Assembly: GCA_002453155.1 (NCBI GenBank)
Contig: DKGG01000005.1
Span: 44,351 to 85,850, forward strand
Reading direction: 5' to 3'
DNA: 41,500 nucleotides
Origin: Bdellovibrionaceae bacterium UBA6776
GTDB taxonomy: Bacteria > Bdellovibrionota > Bdellovibrionia > Bdellovibrionales > UBA1609
A model generated the notes under the pieces. It did not search any database. It worked only from the letters and a program-made list of their open reading frames with translations, and was not told where the DNA came from. The position numbers were made by a program, and so were the translations under genes. Numbering within the stretch: position 1 is the stretch's first letter; each line of letters begins with the position of its first letter. This document shows, piece after piece, positions 8,592 through 17,788 of this stretch.

Positions 8592-8626
8592 ATTCGTTGT
8601 TCGTTTTTTGAAAACAAACAACGAAT
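8592..8626 (-). promoter_or_regulatory. 35-bp dyad (16-bp arms, 3-nt centre) upstream of the SET gene
   Basis: ATTCGTTGTTTGTTTT and AAAACGAACAACGAAT on the minus strand are inverted repeats with one G-T exception, separated by CAA. The element ends 20 bases before the SET gene ATG. It lacks a following T-run on the minus strand and precedes the gene, so it fits an operator or a structured leader better than a terminator. No regulator gene is adjacent. Confidence 0.6.
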
Positions 8627-8702
8627 CCATTTTCTTAAATCTCAAAAAGAAAATCTAGAGGGGGCGAAAAATAATTTTAAAGACCTCTCCCCTTTTTACA
8701 CC

Positions 8703-9479
8703 TTAAAATCCATAAGCCAAGGAGGCCACCGCATAATGAAACAACGAAAAGGTATAGACCTCGTCGTTGTCCGCTCCCCCTTCAAGAAGACGGTAGCCCA
8801 CCAAAGCACTTAAACCCGGATAAAAGGATTTGCGAAGTCCCACGCGCACATCTTCTGCTCTTCCCTGAGGAGCCGCCAAAGCATCCACTTCAAGCTCTGC
8901 AGACCAACCTCCACCCATATGGTAAGCCACGGCTCCATAAAGTAAGGGAACAAAACCCACATTGCTTTTCTCGCGAACAAGACCGCCTTGCTTCAATCGA
9001 ATTTTGGCGTCTCGGATTTTTCCGGTAAAACCTCCAAAGACCGACCATGTTCCCTTACCCGGAACAAAGGCATAACGGTAAGTCAGGCGGTAAGAATTAA
9101 ACTGATAAAACCCTTCCGCTTCTGTCGCTTCACTGAAAGAAGCTCCTTCAAAAGTCACTGGACGAGAAAGTCTTCCAGTTCCATCCACCTGCAAGGGAGC
9201 AAACACCCCTCGTATCTGATGACGTGGGGAAATCTGAAAGACCGGTTCAATGCGATATCCAAAAAAAGAGGAATCCGTCACATCCATCATTGAAAATCGA
9301 GTTCCCGTATTCCCTGGAACGGCCGCATCGTTGAGAGCTTGAAAAACCTTCTGTCCCTCCAACTCAATGAAAAACCGTGAAGAATCCGCCATCTCCAGTG
9401 GCGAAGCCCAAACGGAATTGCCGATAGAAGAAAACAAACAAAGAATCAGGACCAACGCATCACGAGTACAAAATTTCAT
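8703..9479 (-). CDS. secreted protein, probable outer-membrane beta-barrel
   Basis: A protein of about 258 residues with a signal peptide (MKFCTRDALVLILCLFSSIG, probable cleavage after VWAS). The mature part has many alternating strands rich in aromatic residues (YRLTYRYAFVPGKGTWSVFG, LLYGAVAYHMGGGWSAELEV) and ends in a terminal phenylalanine (ASLAYGF), all typical of outer-membrane barrels. Two adjacent ATGs (9482, 9479) follow an AGAGG site; the second has the better 6-nt spacing. The longer frame to 9551 runs through the terminator hairpin and is rejected. Function is unknown. Confidence 0.75.
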   Translation of the reverse strand: MKFCTRDALVLILCLFSSIGNSVWASPLEMADSSRFFIELEGQKVFQALNDAAVPGNTGTRFSMMDVTDSSFFGYRIEPVFQISPRHQIRGVFAPLQVDGTGRLSRPVTFEGASFSEATEAEGFYQFNSYRLTYRYAFVPGKGTWSVFGGFTGKIRDAKIRLKQGGLVREKSNVGFVPLLYGAVAYHMGGGWSAELEVDALAAPQGRAEDVRVGLRKSFYPGLSALVGYRLLEGGADNDEVYTFSLFHYAVASLAYGF

Positions 9480-9501
9480 CATAAACCTCTTTCTCCCCCA
9501 T

Positions 9502-9536
9502 AAAAAAACCTGAAGTGAAGACACTCCAGGTTTTTT
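9502..9536. terminator. bidirectional hairpin terminator
   Basis: AACCTGAAGTG (9507-9517), loop AAGA, CACTCCAGGTT (9522-9532), with one G-U pair. It is followed by six T on the plus strand and, on the minus strand, by seven U. It lies 23 bp past the stop of the OmpA-family gene, so it should end that transcript and isolate it from the barrel gene downstream. Confidence 0.85.
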
Positions 9537-9558
9537 AAAAGACTCATTCATTAAGATC

Positions 9559-10695
9559 TTACTTCACTGTTTTTAGCAAAGAGTCCAACGCCGCTTGGTT
9601 TTTTACACCTTTGATTTTGATTTCCACACGGCGATTTTTAAACCAAGAGGTTGCCGTGTTGTTAAAAGCCACAGGCTCACTTTCACCTCGGCCTTCCACT
9701 TTAATACGGTTTGAAGAAAGTCCCGCGCGACGAAACTTGTGAGCCACCACTTCCGCCCGACGTTCCGAAAGCTTTTGGTTGAAATTCTCCGGACCTCTTT
9801 CATCCGCATGTCCAATGATCTCCACACTTTCAAACAGGTGCGCATTGTCTGCCAAAATCTGAGCCAATCGATCGGCGCGCTTCGAAGCCGAAGAAATCAT
9901 TGTGGGCTTGTTCTCCACAAAGTTCATGGGACCATCAAAAACGATGGGACCACTCATAGCTTGCTCTGCCAAGTGAGGTGCGATGGGACGGGATTCGACG
10001 ACAGGCTCCAACTCCAAAGGCTCGCTTTCCACAAGGCCAGGGCTTCCAGAACCATCACCAAATCCGACTTCCACTTCAAAAAGTGCCGCGTTGATTTGAT
10101 CTCCACTCACTCCCACGTCAGTCATAAAACGACCGCCCATGCGAACCAAATACTGATTGTCCCAAGCGATGTCTCTTTTCACTTGAACACCCACAAAGGA
10201 GGTCCAATTTTTTGTGTTGGACTGATAACGATCATTGCCCGTCAAGGTTGTAAAAACCGGACCCACGGACCAACGGTCTGGAAGCATGAAACGAGCGGCA
10301 CCTTCAAGTTCCAAAGCTTGAATGGTGTCCGCGCCTCCACCTTTTTGAATCAACACTTCATTGTAAAGACCGCCGCCCACTTCAGAAACCCAGGGGCCTT
10401 CAAAATAATAAGATCCAAGAAATCGCAAATGGCCGGGAACACCTTCGGTTCGAATGTTTTCACTGGAAGTCATGTAACCCAAACCTGCACCGAACAACGG
10501 CCAAAGTCCTTTGGGATTGTAAATGTCTCGATTGCTGGAAGAAATCACGTCATCCATGGACATGGAAGAATTTGAAGAACTCACATCCACCTGAGCAAAG
10601 GCTCCGCCGCAAACCAAACCCATGGTCAAACACAAACTGGCAGAAAGAGTTCCATAAAAAGGAATCTGTTGAAAACCAAATCGTTGAATTCGCAT
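9559..10695 (-). CDS. OmpA-family outer-membrane protein
   Basis: A 378-residue protein with a signal peptide (cleavage after GGAFA), an N-terminal barrel of about 200 residues with aromatic-rich strands, a proline- and glutamate-rich linker, and a C-terminal OmpA/MotB peptidoglycan-binding domain from about residue 265. That domain contains EIIGHADERGPENFN, LSERRAEVVAHKFRRAG and the final NRRVEIKI. It would span the outer membrane and hold it to the cell wall. The ATG at 10695 has GGAG seven bases upstream, favoured over an ATG-type start at 10716. It appears to be a single-gene unit closed by the terminator at 9502-9536. Confidence 0.92.
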   Translation of the reverse strand: MRIQRFGFQQIPFYGTLSASLCLTMGLVCGGAFAQVDVSSSNSSMSMDDVISSSNRDIYNPKGLWPLFGAGLGYMTSSENIRTEGVPGHLRFLGSYYFEGPWVSEVGGGLYNEVLIQKGGGADTIQALELEGAARFMLPDRWSVGPVFTTLTGNDRYQSNTKNWTSFVGVQVKRDIAWDNQYLVRMGGRFMTDVGVSGDQINAALFEVEVGFGDGSGSPGLVESEPLELEPVVESRPIAPHLAEQAMSGPIVFDGPMNFVENKPTMISSASKRADRLAQILADNAHLFESVEIIGHADERGPENFNQKLSERRAEVVAHKFRRAGLSSNRIKVEGRGESEPVAFNNTATSWFKNRRVEIKIKGVKNQAALDSLLKTVK

Positions 10696-10737
10696 AAAAT
10701 CACTCCTTAAAATCATTTTGACGGGAACACCGTGATC

Positions 10738-10767
10738 TTACGCGCGCAAGCCCCGCAGAGGCAAGCC
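10738..10767 (-). promoter_or_regulatory. possible promoter of the OmpA-family gene
   Basis: Minus strand: TTGCCT, 18 bases, TAAGAT, roughly between 10767 and 10738 in the gap after the 169-residue ORF. Each hexamer matches the sigma-70 consensus at 4 of 6 bases. The gap also contains two direct GGCTTGC copies and a short GAGGC-TT-GCCTC hairpin without a T-run. This is a weak prediction. Confidence 0.3.
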
Positions 10768-11277
10768 TCAATTTTGAAGTGATTCTAAGTGGTTGAGCAT
10801 TTGTTGGGCTTCACTTTTCTGGTCTGCAGAAAGCTTTTCCCAGGGCTCACAGGTTCCTTCTTTTCCAGAGGCTTTCAAGTCCAATTGAAACTCTTTGCCA
10901 AAAGAGGAATTCAAAAATCTTTCCCAAACCACACAGGAGCAATACTGACCACACTCCGAAACCGCTTTCATCAACGGCGCCAAGGTGGGCGAGGTCGCCG
11001 AAATCCGTGAGATCTCTTCAAACATTTGATTCTCGGACTCTTTTAAAAGGGGAATCAACCCTTCCGCACTGGTGGGATCATAATTGGGAGGACAACGGTT
11101 GTCGTCCGCACAGGACACCAATTCCCAACCCACATATCCCAGCCAATTCAACTCACTGGAAAATTCTGCCAAGCCTTTTTCGGATTCCACTTCCGAAGTT
11201 TTAAAGAAGTAGCTGACAGCAAACACCAATCCAAACACAATCAGGGCTGCTGCAATGTAAGGGATTTTCTTACTCAT
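10768..11277 (-). CDS. membrane-anchored cysteine-rich protein at the end of the purine operon
   Basis: A 169-residue protein with one N-terminal hydrophobic segment (IPYIAAALIVFGLVFAVSYFF) and a soluble part containing six cysteines in short clusters (CADDNRC, CGQYCSC, a later single Cys). This suggests a periplasmic, disulfide-bonded domain. I do not recognise a family. The ATG at 11277 has GGAG nearby and overlaps the purF stop by 8 bp, so it is translated from the same message; the ORF extended to 11349 lies inside purF and is rejected. A role in purine synthesis is not implied by its sequence. Confidence 0.7.
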   Translation of the reverse strand: MSKKIPYIAAALIVFGLVFAVSYFFKTSEVESEKGLAEFSSELNWLGYVGWELVSCADDNRCPPNYDPTSAEGLIPLLKESENQMFEEISRISATSPTLAPLMKAVSECGQYCSCVVWERFLNSSFGKEFQLDLKASGKEGTCEPWEKLSADQKSEAQQMLNHLESLQN

Positions 11278-12664
11278 TTGAATTCTCCTCTGGAAGTGGA
11301 GTGGGGTAATCTCCATCAAAACAGGCCGCACAAAATTGAGACTTGTCACCTTTCACTGCTTCCATCATCCCTTCGATGCTCAAATAGGAAAGGCTGTCTG
11401 CATCAATGTAATCTTTGATTTCTTCCAAACTTTGTCGAGCCGCAATCAATTGTGATTTTTTCGGCGTATCCACACCGTAATAACAAGGCCCTGTGGTGGG
11501 AGGAGAGGCAATGCGAAAATGAACTTCAGAAGCCCCCGCCTGCCTGACCAAACGAATGATCTTTTGACTGGTGGTTCCTCGGACCAAAGAATCGTCGATC
11601 ACCACCACCCGTTTGCCTTTGAGAATTTCGGACTGAGGATTCAATTTGATCTTCACTCCAAAACTTCGAATGCTTTGACTGGGTTGAATAAAGGTTCGTC
11701 CAATGTAGTGATTTCGAATGATTCCAAGTTCAAAAGGAATTCCACTGGCTCTTGAAAAACCAATGGCCGCAGGCACTCCACTGTCAGGAACAGGAATCAC
11801 CAAATCCGCATCCACTCCACTTTCACGGGCTAAAATTTCGCCCATCTTTTTACGGGATTCATAAACACTCAGCCCAAAAACTTTGGAGTCCGGTCTTGCA
11901 AAATAGACATGCTCGAAAACACATTTGGAAAGCTTTTTTGATTCTGGAGCAAAACGCATGGAGTGCTCACCTTCATCATCGAAGTACACCATTTCACCGG
12001 GGCTGACTTCCCTGTAAAACTGCGCTCCAATCAAATCAAAGGCACAGGTTTCGCTGGCTACCACCCAGGAAAAAGATCCATCTCCCATGGGGCGTTTTCC
12101 AATCACCAAAGGTCGAAAGCCTTGAGGATCTCTGGCACAAATCAATCGATCGTGGGTCAATACCACCAAGCTAAAGGCACCTTCCAAAAGGGGCAGCGAG
12201 TCTCCCAAACATTTCATAATGTCGCTGGAGGGATTTTTTGCCACCAAATGAAGAATGGATTCGGTGTCCGTGGTTCCTTGAAAAATCGCACCTTCAGATT
12301 TCAATCGCTCTTTCAATGCATCCGAGTTGACCAAGTTTCCATTGTGAGCCAAGGCTACAGGTCCGTTAAAAAGTTGAGCGTGGAGAGGTTGAACATTTAA
12401 ATTGTCGCTCTCTCCCGAGGTGGAGTAACGAACGTGGCCAATGGCCGCTTGACCCTCCAACCGAATCAAATCGGACTCTTTAAAAACATCACCCACAAGG
12501 CCCATTCCCTTGTGAGTTAAAAGGGTCGAACCACTGAGAGATACAATTCCCGCCGACTCTTGCCCACGGTGCTGTTGGGCATAAAGCCCCAAGTAGGTCA
12601 TGCGCGCAGCTTCCGCATCACCCCACGCGCCAAACACCGCACACTCTTCACGAAAGCTTTTCAA
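11270..12664 (-). CDS. purF: amidophosphoribosyltransferase
   Basis: A 464-residue enzyme of the first step of purine synthesis: glutamine plus PRPP gives phosphoribosylamine. The start TTG at 12664 has GGAGG seven bases upstream and gives a short propeptide MKSFREE before the catalytic Cys (ECAVFG). The glutaminase motifs (QHRGQESAGI, AHNGNL) fill the N-terminal half. The PRPP loop VVVIDDSLVRGTTS lies near residue 350. Cysteines in KCVFEHVYFARPDS, GPCYYG and CAAC match the iron-sulfur ligands of the Bacillus-type enzyme. It overlaps purL by 17 bp. Confidence 0.96.
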   Translation of the reverse strand: MKSFREECAVFGAWGDAEAARMTYLGLYAQQHRGQESAGIVSLSGSTLLTHKGMGLVGDVFKESDLIRLEGQAAIGHVRYSTSGESDNLNVQPLHAQLFNGPVALAHNGNLVNSDALKERLKSEGAIFQGTTDTESILHLVAKNPSSDIMKCLGDSLPLLEGAFSLVVLTHDRLICARDPQGFRPLVIGKRPMGDGSFSWVVASETCAFDLIGAQFYREVSPGEMVYFDDEGEHSMRFAPESKKLSKCVFEHVYFARPDSKVFGLSVYESRKKMGEILARESGVDADLVIPVPDSGVPAAIGFSRASGIPFELGIIRNHYIGRTFIQPSQSIRSFGVKIKLNPQSEILKGKRVVVIDDSLVRGTTSQKIIRLVRQAGASEVHFRIASPPTTGPCYYGVDTPKKSQLIAARQSLEEIKDYIDADSLSYLSIEGMMEAVKGDKSQFCAACFDGDYPTPLPEENSNE

Positions 12665-14852
12665 AATGCTCCCTCCATCCCGTCTCGTAGGCCAACCAAA
12701 CATCGGTGGTCAATGCAGACTGAGATCGATCTTGATTTACAAATTCCAACTGTCCCGGCACAGATTCGCCAAGCTTCCAAACTTTCACGTCATTTCCAAA
12801 ATGAGTTTGCAAACTTTGAACGTTCAAATGTCCTTGAGGAGCAGACACCAAAACTTCGTAAAGATTTTCTTTGACCCAATCTCTGTCGGTTTGAGCCCAT
12901 TCTCCAAACTGAACTCTTGCTCCCAAATCTTCGGTGCTCATTCGAAACAGAGCGTATCCCAAACCATATTTTCCAACCAATCGGGTCGAAAGGGATCCGC
13001 CTTCTTTCGCTGCGAACTGGGTCCATGCTTTTACAAATTTTGAAGCCTTTGAAAAATCCACTTCGCCCACAAATTCTTTGAGGGATTGAGCTTCGCCGGC
13101 AAGTCCCCAGGTCGAGACCAAAGGTAGACGCACCAAAAAAATTTCATCGCCGGAATTTTGAAAATGGTCCTTAGGAAGGTCTAAATTCTCCTTCAATCCC
13201 ACAAGTCCCGTACTTGGAGTGCTGGTGATGTTTTTCCCTTCGGTCTCATTGTAGAAAGAAACGTTTCCACTGATGATGGGGCTCACCAAACTTTCGCAGG
13301 CCTGACTCATTCCCTTCAGCGAAGCCACAAATTCAGACATGATCTCGGACTTTTCAGGGTTTCCAAAATTCAAACAATCGGTCACAGCCAAAGGTTCAAA
13401 ACCTTTCACTGCCATCTGCAAGGCCGGCTCGAAAATGCTGTCGGCACCTCCAAGAAAGGCATCCAATCTCATCATATAAGGACGGCATCCCAACACCAAA
13501 CTCAATGCCCTTCCGCTTTCAGGAAGTCGTTGCACCGACAGACTGGAATCACAATCTCTGGCGGTTTTCGCTCCAACCCGCTGGTCATATTGGCGATAGA
13601 TCCAGCGTCTGGAGGTTCCCATGGCGGACTTCACTTGAGACATCAATGTGCTCTTCAGTTCTTTTATTTCAAGACTTAAAGAAAGCTCCGATTTTTTAAA
13701 GGGATAAGCCCAGGGCTTAAAAGGACGCTCATACATGGGCGCATTTTCGGTCAACACATGGGGATCCAAATCACTGATCACCTCTTTGTGCCAATGCAAA
13801 ATCACGCGACGTTCAGAAATGACTTTTCCAATGGGGTGGGCATCCAATCCCCATCTGGAGAAAACTTCTTGGATGGGTTTTAAATTTTCGGGAGTGCACA
13901 CCAAAAGCATGCGCTCTTGACTTTCGGAAAGAAGAATTTCCTCAGGCCCCATGGAGGGATCACGAAGGGGGACTTCATCCAAATGAATTTCGAATCCCAC
14001 ATCCCCTTTCGAAGCCATTTCAAAAGAGGAGCTGGTAATCCCTGCGGCTCCCATATCTTGAATGGCCACCACCAAATCTTTTCGAATCACTTCCAAACAG
14101 GATTCAATCAATAGCTTTTCAAAGAAAGGATCACCAATCTGCACGGTGGGACGTTTGCTTTCACTGGATTCGTCAAAAGATTCACTGGCCATGCTGGCTC
14201 CGTGAACTCCATCTCTTCCCGTTTTTGCACCCACATAAACCACCAAGTTTCCTTCACCGGAGGCCACCGAAGTCACGACGGGGTCTTTGGCTCCGAAATA
14301 GCCCACAGCCAAAGCATTCACTAAAATATTGGTGTCGTAGCTCGAATGAAACTCTGTTTGCCCGGTGATGGTGGGAACACCCACACAGTTTCCGTAGCCA
14401 GAAATTCCCGCCACAACCCCTTCCACCAACCGAGACATGCGATGGGCTTTGGGATTTCCAAAGCACAGGTAATTGGCCAAAGCGATGGGACGGGCTCCCA
14501 TGGTGAAGATGTCTCTAAGAATCCCACCCACTCCTGTGGCTGCCCCTTGATACGGTTCTATAAAACTGGGGTGGTTGTGACTTTCCATTTTAAAAGCCAC
14601 TTTTTCACCCTGATCCAAATCAATCACTCCGGCATTTTCGCCAAAACTTTGCAGCACCCGTTTGGACTTGGAAAAAAGATTTTTCAAATGAACCCGTGAA
14701 GATTTGTAGGAACAGTGTTCACTCCAAAGGGCACTGAACAAGGCCCACTCCACACCCTCAGGAGGTCTTCCCAAAACTTCATTGATCTTTTCATATTCGC
14801 TTTGGGAAATTCGATAGGTCTTCAGTTTGTCTTTCAATTCCATATCACTCAT
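12648..14852 (-). CDS. purL: phosphoribosylformylglycinamidine synthase subunit PurL
   Basis: A 734-residue synthetase subunit of the small (Bacillus-like) type. It works with PurQ and PurS to convert FGAR to FGAM using glutamine and ATP. Conserved parts include WSEHCSYKSSR near residue 45, KMESHNHPS near 90, GAATGVGGILRD near 110 and AIQDMGAAGITSS in the middle. Its ATG overlaps the purQ stop in ATGA (14849-14852), and its end overlaps purF. The length is as expected and no frameshift is seen. Confidence 0.97.
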   Translation of the reverse strand: MSDMELKDKLKTYRISQSEYEKINEVLGRPPEGVEWALFSALWSEHCSYKSSRVHLKNLFSKSKRVLQSFGENAGVIDLDQGEKVAFKMESHNHPSFIEPYQGAATGVGGILRDIFTMGARPIALANYLCFGNPKAHRMSRLVEGVVAGISGYGNCVGVPTITGQTEFHSSYDTNILVNALAVGYFGAKDPVVTSVASGEGNLVVYVGAKTGRDGVHGASMASESFDESSESKRPTVQIGDPFFEKLLIESCLEVIRKDLVVAIQDMGAAGITSSSFEMASKGDVGFEIHLDEVPLRDPSMGPEEILLSESQERMLLVCTPENLKPIQEVFSRWGLDAHPIGKVISERRVILHWHKEVISDLDPHVLTENAPMYERPFKPWAYPFKKSELSLSLEIKELKSTLMSQVKSAMGTSRRWIYRQYDQRVGAKTARDCDSSLSVQRLPESGRALSLVLGCRPYMMRLDAFLGGADSIFEPALQMAVKGFEPLAVTDCLNFGNPEKSEIMSEFVASLKGMSQACESLVSPIISGNVSFYNETEGKNITSTPSTGLVGLKENLDLPKDHFQNSGDEIFLVRLPLVSTWGLAGEAQSLKEFVGEVDFSKASKFVKAWTQFAAKEGGSLSTRLVGKYGLGYALFRMSTEDLGARVQFGEWAQTDRDWVKENLYEVLVSAPQGHLNVQSLQTHFGNDVKVWKLGESVPGQLEFVNQDRSQSALTTDVWLAYETGWREHFEKLS

Positions 14853-15493
14853 TTTAAAAACCCTTCGAAAAAGGATTGGCCATCACTTCCACCCATCCAG
14901 TCAAACAAGGCTCTTTCTGGGTGAGGCATCAAACCAAAAACATTCTTGGTCTTCACTCCCGCAATATCAAAGGTCGAACCATTGGGATTGTCGAAGTAAC
15001 GAAGCCAAACTTGATCCTGATCTTGCAAATTCTTAAGTTCTTCGTTGGTCACAAAATAACGGCCATCTCCATGAGCGATGGGATATCGGACTTTTTTCGC
15101 AGAAGAATAAGGACTTTCACTGCACACTTCCAAATCCACCCACTCATCGATGAATTTCCCATCACGGTTTTTCATTAAAACCCCGGGGAGCAAATTCATC
15201 TCGCACAAAATCTGAAACCCATTGCAGATTCCCACAATGGGAATTCCTTTATCCGCAGCCATGCGAAGGTCCTTCATTGAGGGAGCCTTTGCAGCCAAAG
15301 CTCCCGAGCGCAGGTAATCTCCGTAGGAAAATCCCCCGGGAACAATGAATGCATCAAAATTTGAAGGCTCAAAATGATCTTGATACCAAACCCATTCGGG
15401 TTGAAGGTTTGTGGCCAAGCAGGCTTCCCAAATGTCTTGATCACAATTGGTTCCCAAAAATCTCAACACACCAATTTTTGGCTGGTTCTTCAT
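14849..15493 (-). CDS. purQ: phosphoribosylformylglycinamidine synthase subunit PurQ
   Basis: A 214-residue class I glutamine amidotransferase that supplies ammonia to PurL. It shows the opening IGVLRFLGTNCDQD, the oxyanion segment VPGGFSYGDYLRSGA, the nucleophile cysteine in GICNGFQIL, and the His-Glu pair in GLMPHPER. It begins 6 bp after the purS stop and overlaps purL by 4 bp. Length is slightly under the usual 220-230. Confidence 0.97.
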   Translation of the reverse strand: MKNQPKIGVLRFLGTNCDQDIWEACLATNLQPEWVWYQDHFEPSNFDAFIVPGGFSYGDYLRSGALAAKAPSMKDLRMAADKGIPIVGICNGFQILCEMNLLPGVLMKNRDGKFIDEWVDLEVCSESPYSSAKKVRYPIAHGDGRYFVTNEELKNLQDQDQVWLRYFDNPNGSTFDIAGVKTKNVFGLMPHPERALFDWMGGSDGQSFFEGFLK

Positions 15494-15499
15494 TGGAGC

Positions 15500-15748
15500 T
15501 TAGCCCTTCACTTCAAGTTCAAAATTTTCAATCAATGGATTGTACAAAACGTATTCCGCCATTTCGCGAACCTGGTTCAGCGCCAGTTCTTGGTTTTCTG
15601 CGTTGACGGAAATCTCCATGTACTTTCCCACCCGGCAGTGCTCCAGATTTAGGCCCCCTTCTTTTAAAGTGGCTTCCACCGCACGGCCTTGGGTGTCTAA
15701 GACTTCTGGACGCGGCAAAATTTTAACGGCAATCAAATAGGTGGTCAT
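15500..15748 (-). CDS. purS: phosphoribosylformylglycinamidine synthase subunit PurS
   Basis: An 82-residue protein with the PurS fold signature: a first strand (TYLIAVKILPRPEVLDTQGRA split around residues 3-23), VGKYMEI in the middle and YNPLIENFELEV at the end. PurS bridges PurL and PurQ. Its ATG overlaps the purC stop (ATGA, 15745-15748). Confidence 0.95.
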   Translation of the reverse strand: MTTYLIAVKILPRPEVLDTQGRAVEATLKEGGLNLEHCRVGKYMEISVNAENQELALNQVREMAEYVLYNPLIENFELEVKG

Positions 15749-16476
15749 GGGTTCACTCCCTTTTCAAGGCGGTTTAAAACTTCTTCGTAAAACTCTTTAA
15801 TGTTTCCAAGGTCTCGACGAAAGCGATCTTTGTCCATTTTCTCGCCGGTTTTTTTGTCCCAGAGGCGACAGGTGTCCGGAGAAATTTCATCCGCCAACAA
15901 AATCTTCCCGGCGGTATTTCTTCCAAGTTCAATCTTAAAATCCACCAAACGAATGCCAATGGAATCAAAAACTTTTTGCAAGCCTTGATTGACCATTAAA
16001 GCCATGGCTTTCAGTTCATCCAACTCCTCTTGAGAACGAGCGGCTTCAATGGCCAAAGCCTGATCGTCACTGACAAAGGGGTCACCCAGGTCATCGTTCT
16101 TAAGATAAAATTCCACCAAGGGCTTTTTTAGAGGAGTGCCTTCTTCGATTCCCAATTTCTTCGCCGTAGATCCAGCCAACACATTACGAACCACAACTTC
16201 CAAAGGAATGATTTTGACCTTTTGGCAGATCACCTCAGTTGGAGAAACAAACTCCACCAAATGATGGGGAATGCCCTCTTGCTTTAAAGATCTAAAAAGG
16301 AGGTCTGTGATCTTGTTGTTGATCTCCCCTTTGCCTTCAAAGGAAGATTTTTTCTGAGCATTAAAAGCAGTCAGAGAATCTTTGTATTCCACCCAAACCA
16401 ACTCGGGCTCACCCAAGACTGCATAGATTTTTTTTGCCTTGCCCTCGTACTGAAGATCGCCCTTTTGAAAACCCAA
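15745..16476 (-). CDS. purC: phosphoribosylaminoimidazole-succinocarboxamide synthase
   Basis: A 243-residue SAICAR synthetase joining CAIR and aspartate with ATP. It contains the N-terminal YEGKAKKIYAV nucleotide loop, DSLTAFNAQKKSSFEGKG, VVRNVLAGS and the signature LVDFKIELGR, then LLADEISPDTCRLWD. The start is TTG at 16476 with AGGAG eight bases before it. It is coupled to purS by a 4-bp overlap and begins 13 bp after purB. Confidence 0.97.
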   Translation of the reverse strand: MGFQKGDLQYEGKAKKIYAVLGEPELVWVEYKDSLTAFNAQKKSSFEGKGEINNKITDLLFRSLKQEGIPHHLVEFVSPTEVICQKVKIIPLEVVVRNVLAGSTAKKLGIEEGTPLKKPLVEFYLKNDDLGDPFVSDDQALAIEAARSQEELDELKAMALMVNQGLQKVFDSIGIRLVDFKIELGRNTAGKILLADEISPDTCRLWDKKTGEKMDKDRFRRDLGNIKEFYEEVLNRLEKGVNP

Positions 16477-16489
16477 AACCTGTTCTCCT

Positions 16490-17788
16490 TTATGATTTTA
16501 AAGCCAGTTGCTTTTTCAATCGCTTTAAATTTTCCTTCACTCCCACGGTCAAAGTCTTTCCACTAAAAATCTGATCCAAAGTCTTTGATTTGATTTTGCC
16601 TTTTTCAAGCAGCAAAATTTTGAGACTTTCTCCCGGTTTCATCCCGTGGCAAATCCCTTGAATTTCGGCGTAGGCCTCTTCTCGAGAAACGCCTTGCTCT
16701 TCGATCAAAGCCAACAGCGCTTGAGAGCTGAAAAGGTGTCCTTGGGAAAGCTCGATGTTCTTTTTCATGCGGTCCGTATCCACATAAAGACCTTCAATCA
16801 CTCGAGCCATGCGGTCCAAAGCATAGTCACAAAGAATAAAAGCATCCGGAAAAGCCACTCTTTCCACACTGGAATGAGAGATGTCCCGTTCATGCCAAAG
16901 AGCGATGTCTTCCATCCCAGCAGAGAGATATCCACGAAGCAGTCTTGCAACTCCGGTCAAGTTTTCCGCACTGATGGGGTTTTTCTTGTGAGGCATGGCG
17001 CTGGAGCCTTTTTGCCCCTTTTGGAAACCTTCAGTCACCTCACCCACTTCTGTGCGCTGCAAATGTCTGAGCTCCACACTCAATCTTTCAAGGGCGGCTC
17101 CTAGCATGGCCAAAGACCAAAGCACTTCTGCATGGCGATCTCTAGGGATCACTTGAGTGGCAATGGTTTCGACTTTCAATCCCAATTTTTCACAGACCTT
17201 TTTTTCCACCTCAGGACTTTGAGTGGAATAGGTCCCCACAGCTCCAGAAAGTTTTCCCACCTGGGCTTGATCCATGGCACGCTCAAATCTTTGGAAAGAT
17301 CTTTTGAGTTCTGCCAGATAGCCACCCATTTTCAGTCCAAAGGTGGTGGCTTCCGCATGCATGCCGTGGGTGCGGCCGGCACAAAGAGTCTCTTTGTGCT
17401 CTTCTACTTTTTGAAGAAGAGCTTTTTCCAATTTTAAGTAAGATTCTTTTAAGACGGGTTCCGCTTTTCCCAATTGAACGGCAAGAGCCGTATCTAAAAC
17501 ATCACTGGAAGTCATCCCATAGTGGATGTAACGCCCCATAGGACCTACGTTTTCCGCAAGGTTGGAAACAAAGGCGATCACATCATGGCGAGTGGTCTTT
17601 TCGATCTCCGCAATCCGATCCACGGAAAACTTGGATTTTTTTTGAATGTCCGCGGCCGCTTTTTTAGGAATGATTCCCAGCTCACTTTGGGCCTGAGCCA
17701 CGGCCACTTCCACTTCAAGCAAACATTGAAATCGAGCTTCTGCACTCCAAAGTTCACCCATCTCAGGGCGAGTGTATCTGCTGATCAA
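16490..17788 (-). CDS. purB: adenylosuccinate lyase
   Basis: A 432-residue lyase of the fumarase/aspartase superfamily acting twice in purine synthesis (SAICAR to AICAR, adenylosuccinate to AMP). It has the N-terminal MISRYTRPEMGELWS, GMTSSDVLDTA, RTHGMHAEATTFG, and the catalytic flexible-loop signature GSSAMPHKKNPISAENLTG around residue 265. The TTG start has GGAGG five bases before it and overlaps the upstream unknown gene by 26 bp. Confidence 0.97.
   Translation of the reverse strand: MISRYTRPEMGELWSAEARFQCLLEVEVAVAQAQSELGIIPKKAAADIQKKSKFSVDRIAEIEKTTRHDVIAFVSNLAENVGPMGRYIHYGMTSSDVLDTALAVQLGKAEPVLKESYLKLEKALLQKVEEHKETLCAGRTHGMHAEATTFGLKMGGYLAELKRSFQRFERAMDQAQVGKLSGAVGTYSTQSPEVEKKVCEKLGLKVETIATQVIPRDRHAEVLWSLAMLGAALERLSVELRHLQRTEVGEVTEGFQKGQKGSSAMPHKKNPISAENLTGVARLLRGYLSAGMEDIALWHERDISHSSVERVAFPDAFILCDYALDRMARVIEGLYVDTDRMKKNIELSQGHLFSSQALLALIEEQGVSREEAYAEIQGICHGMKPGESLKILLLEKGKIKSKTLDQIFSGKTLTVGVKENLKRLKKQLALKS

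Noticed and set aside
9739..10575. 278-residue plus-strand frame opposite the OmpA-family gene
   Set aside because: Antisense shadow of a well-supported gene.
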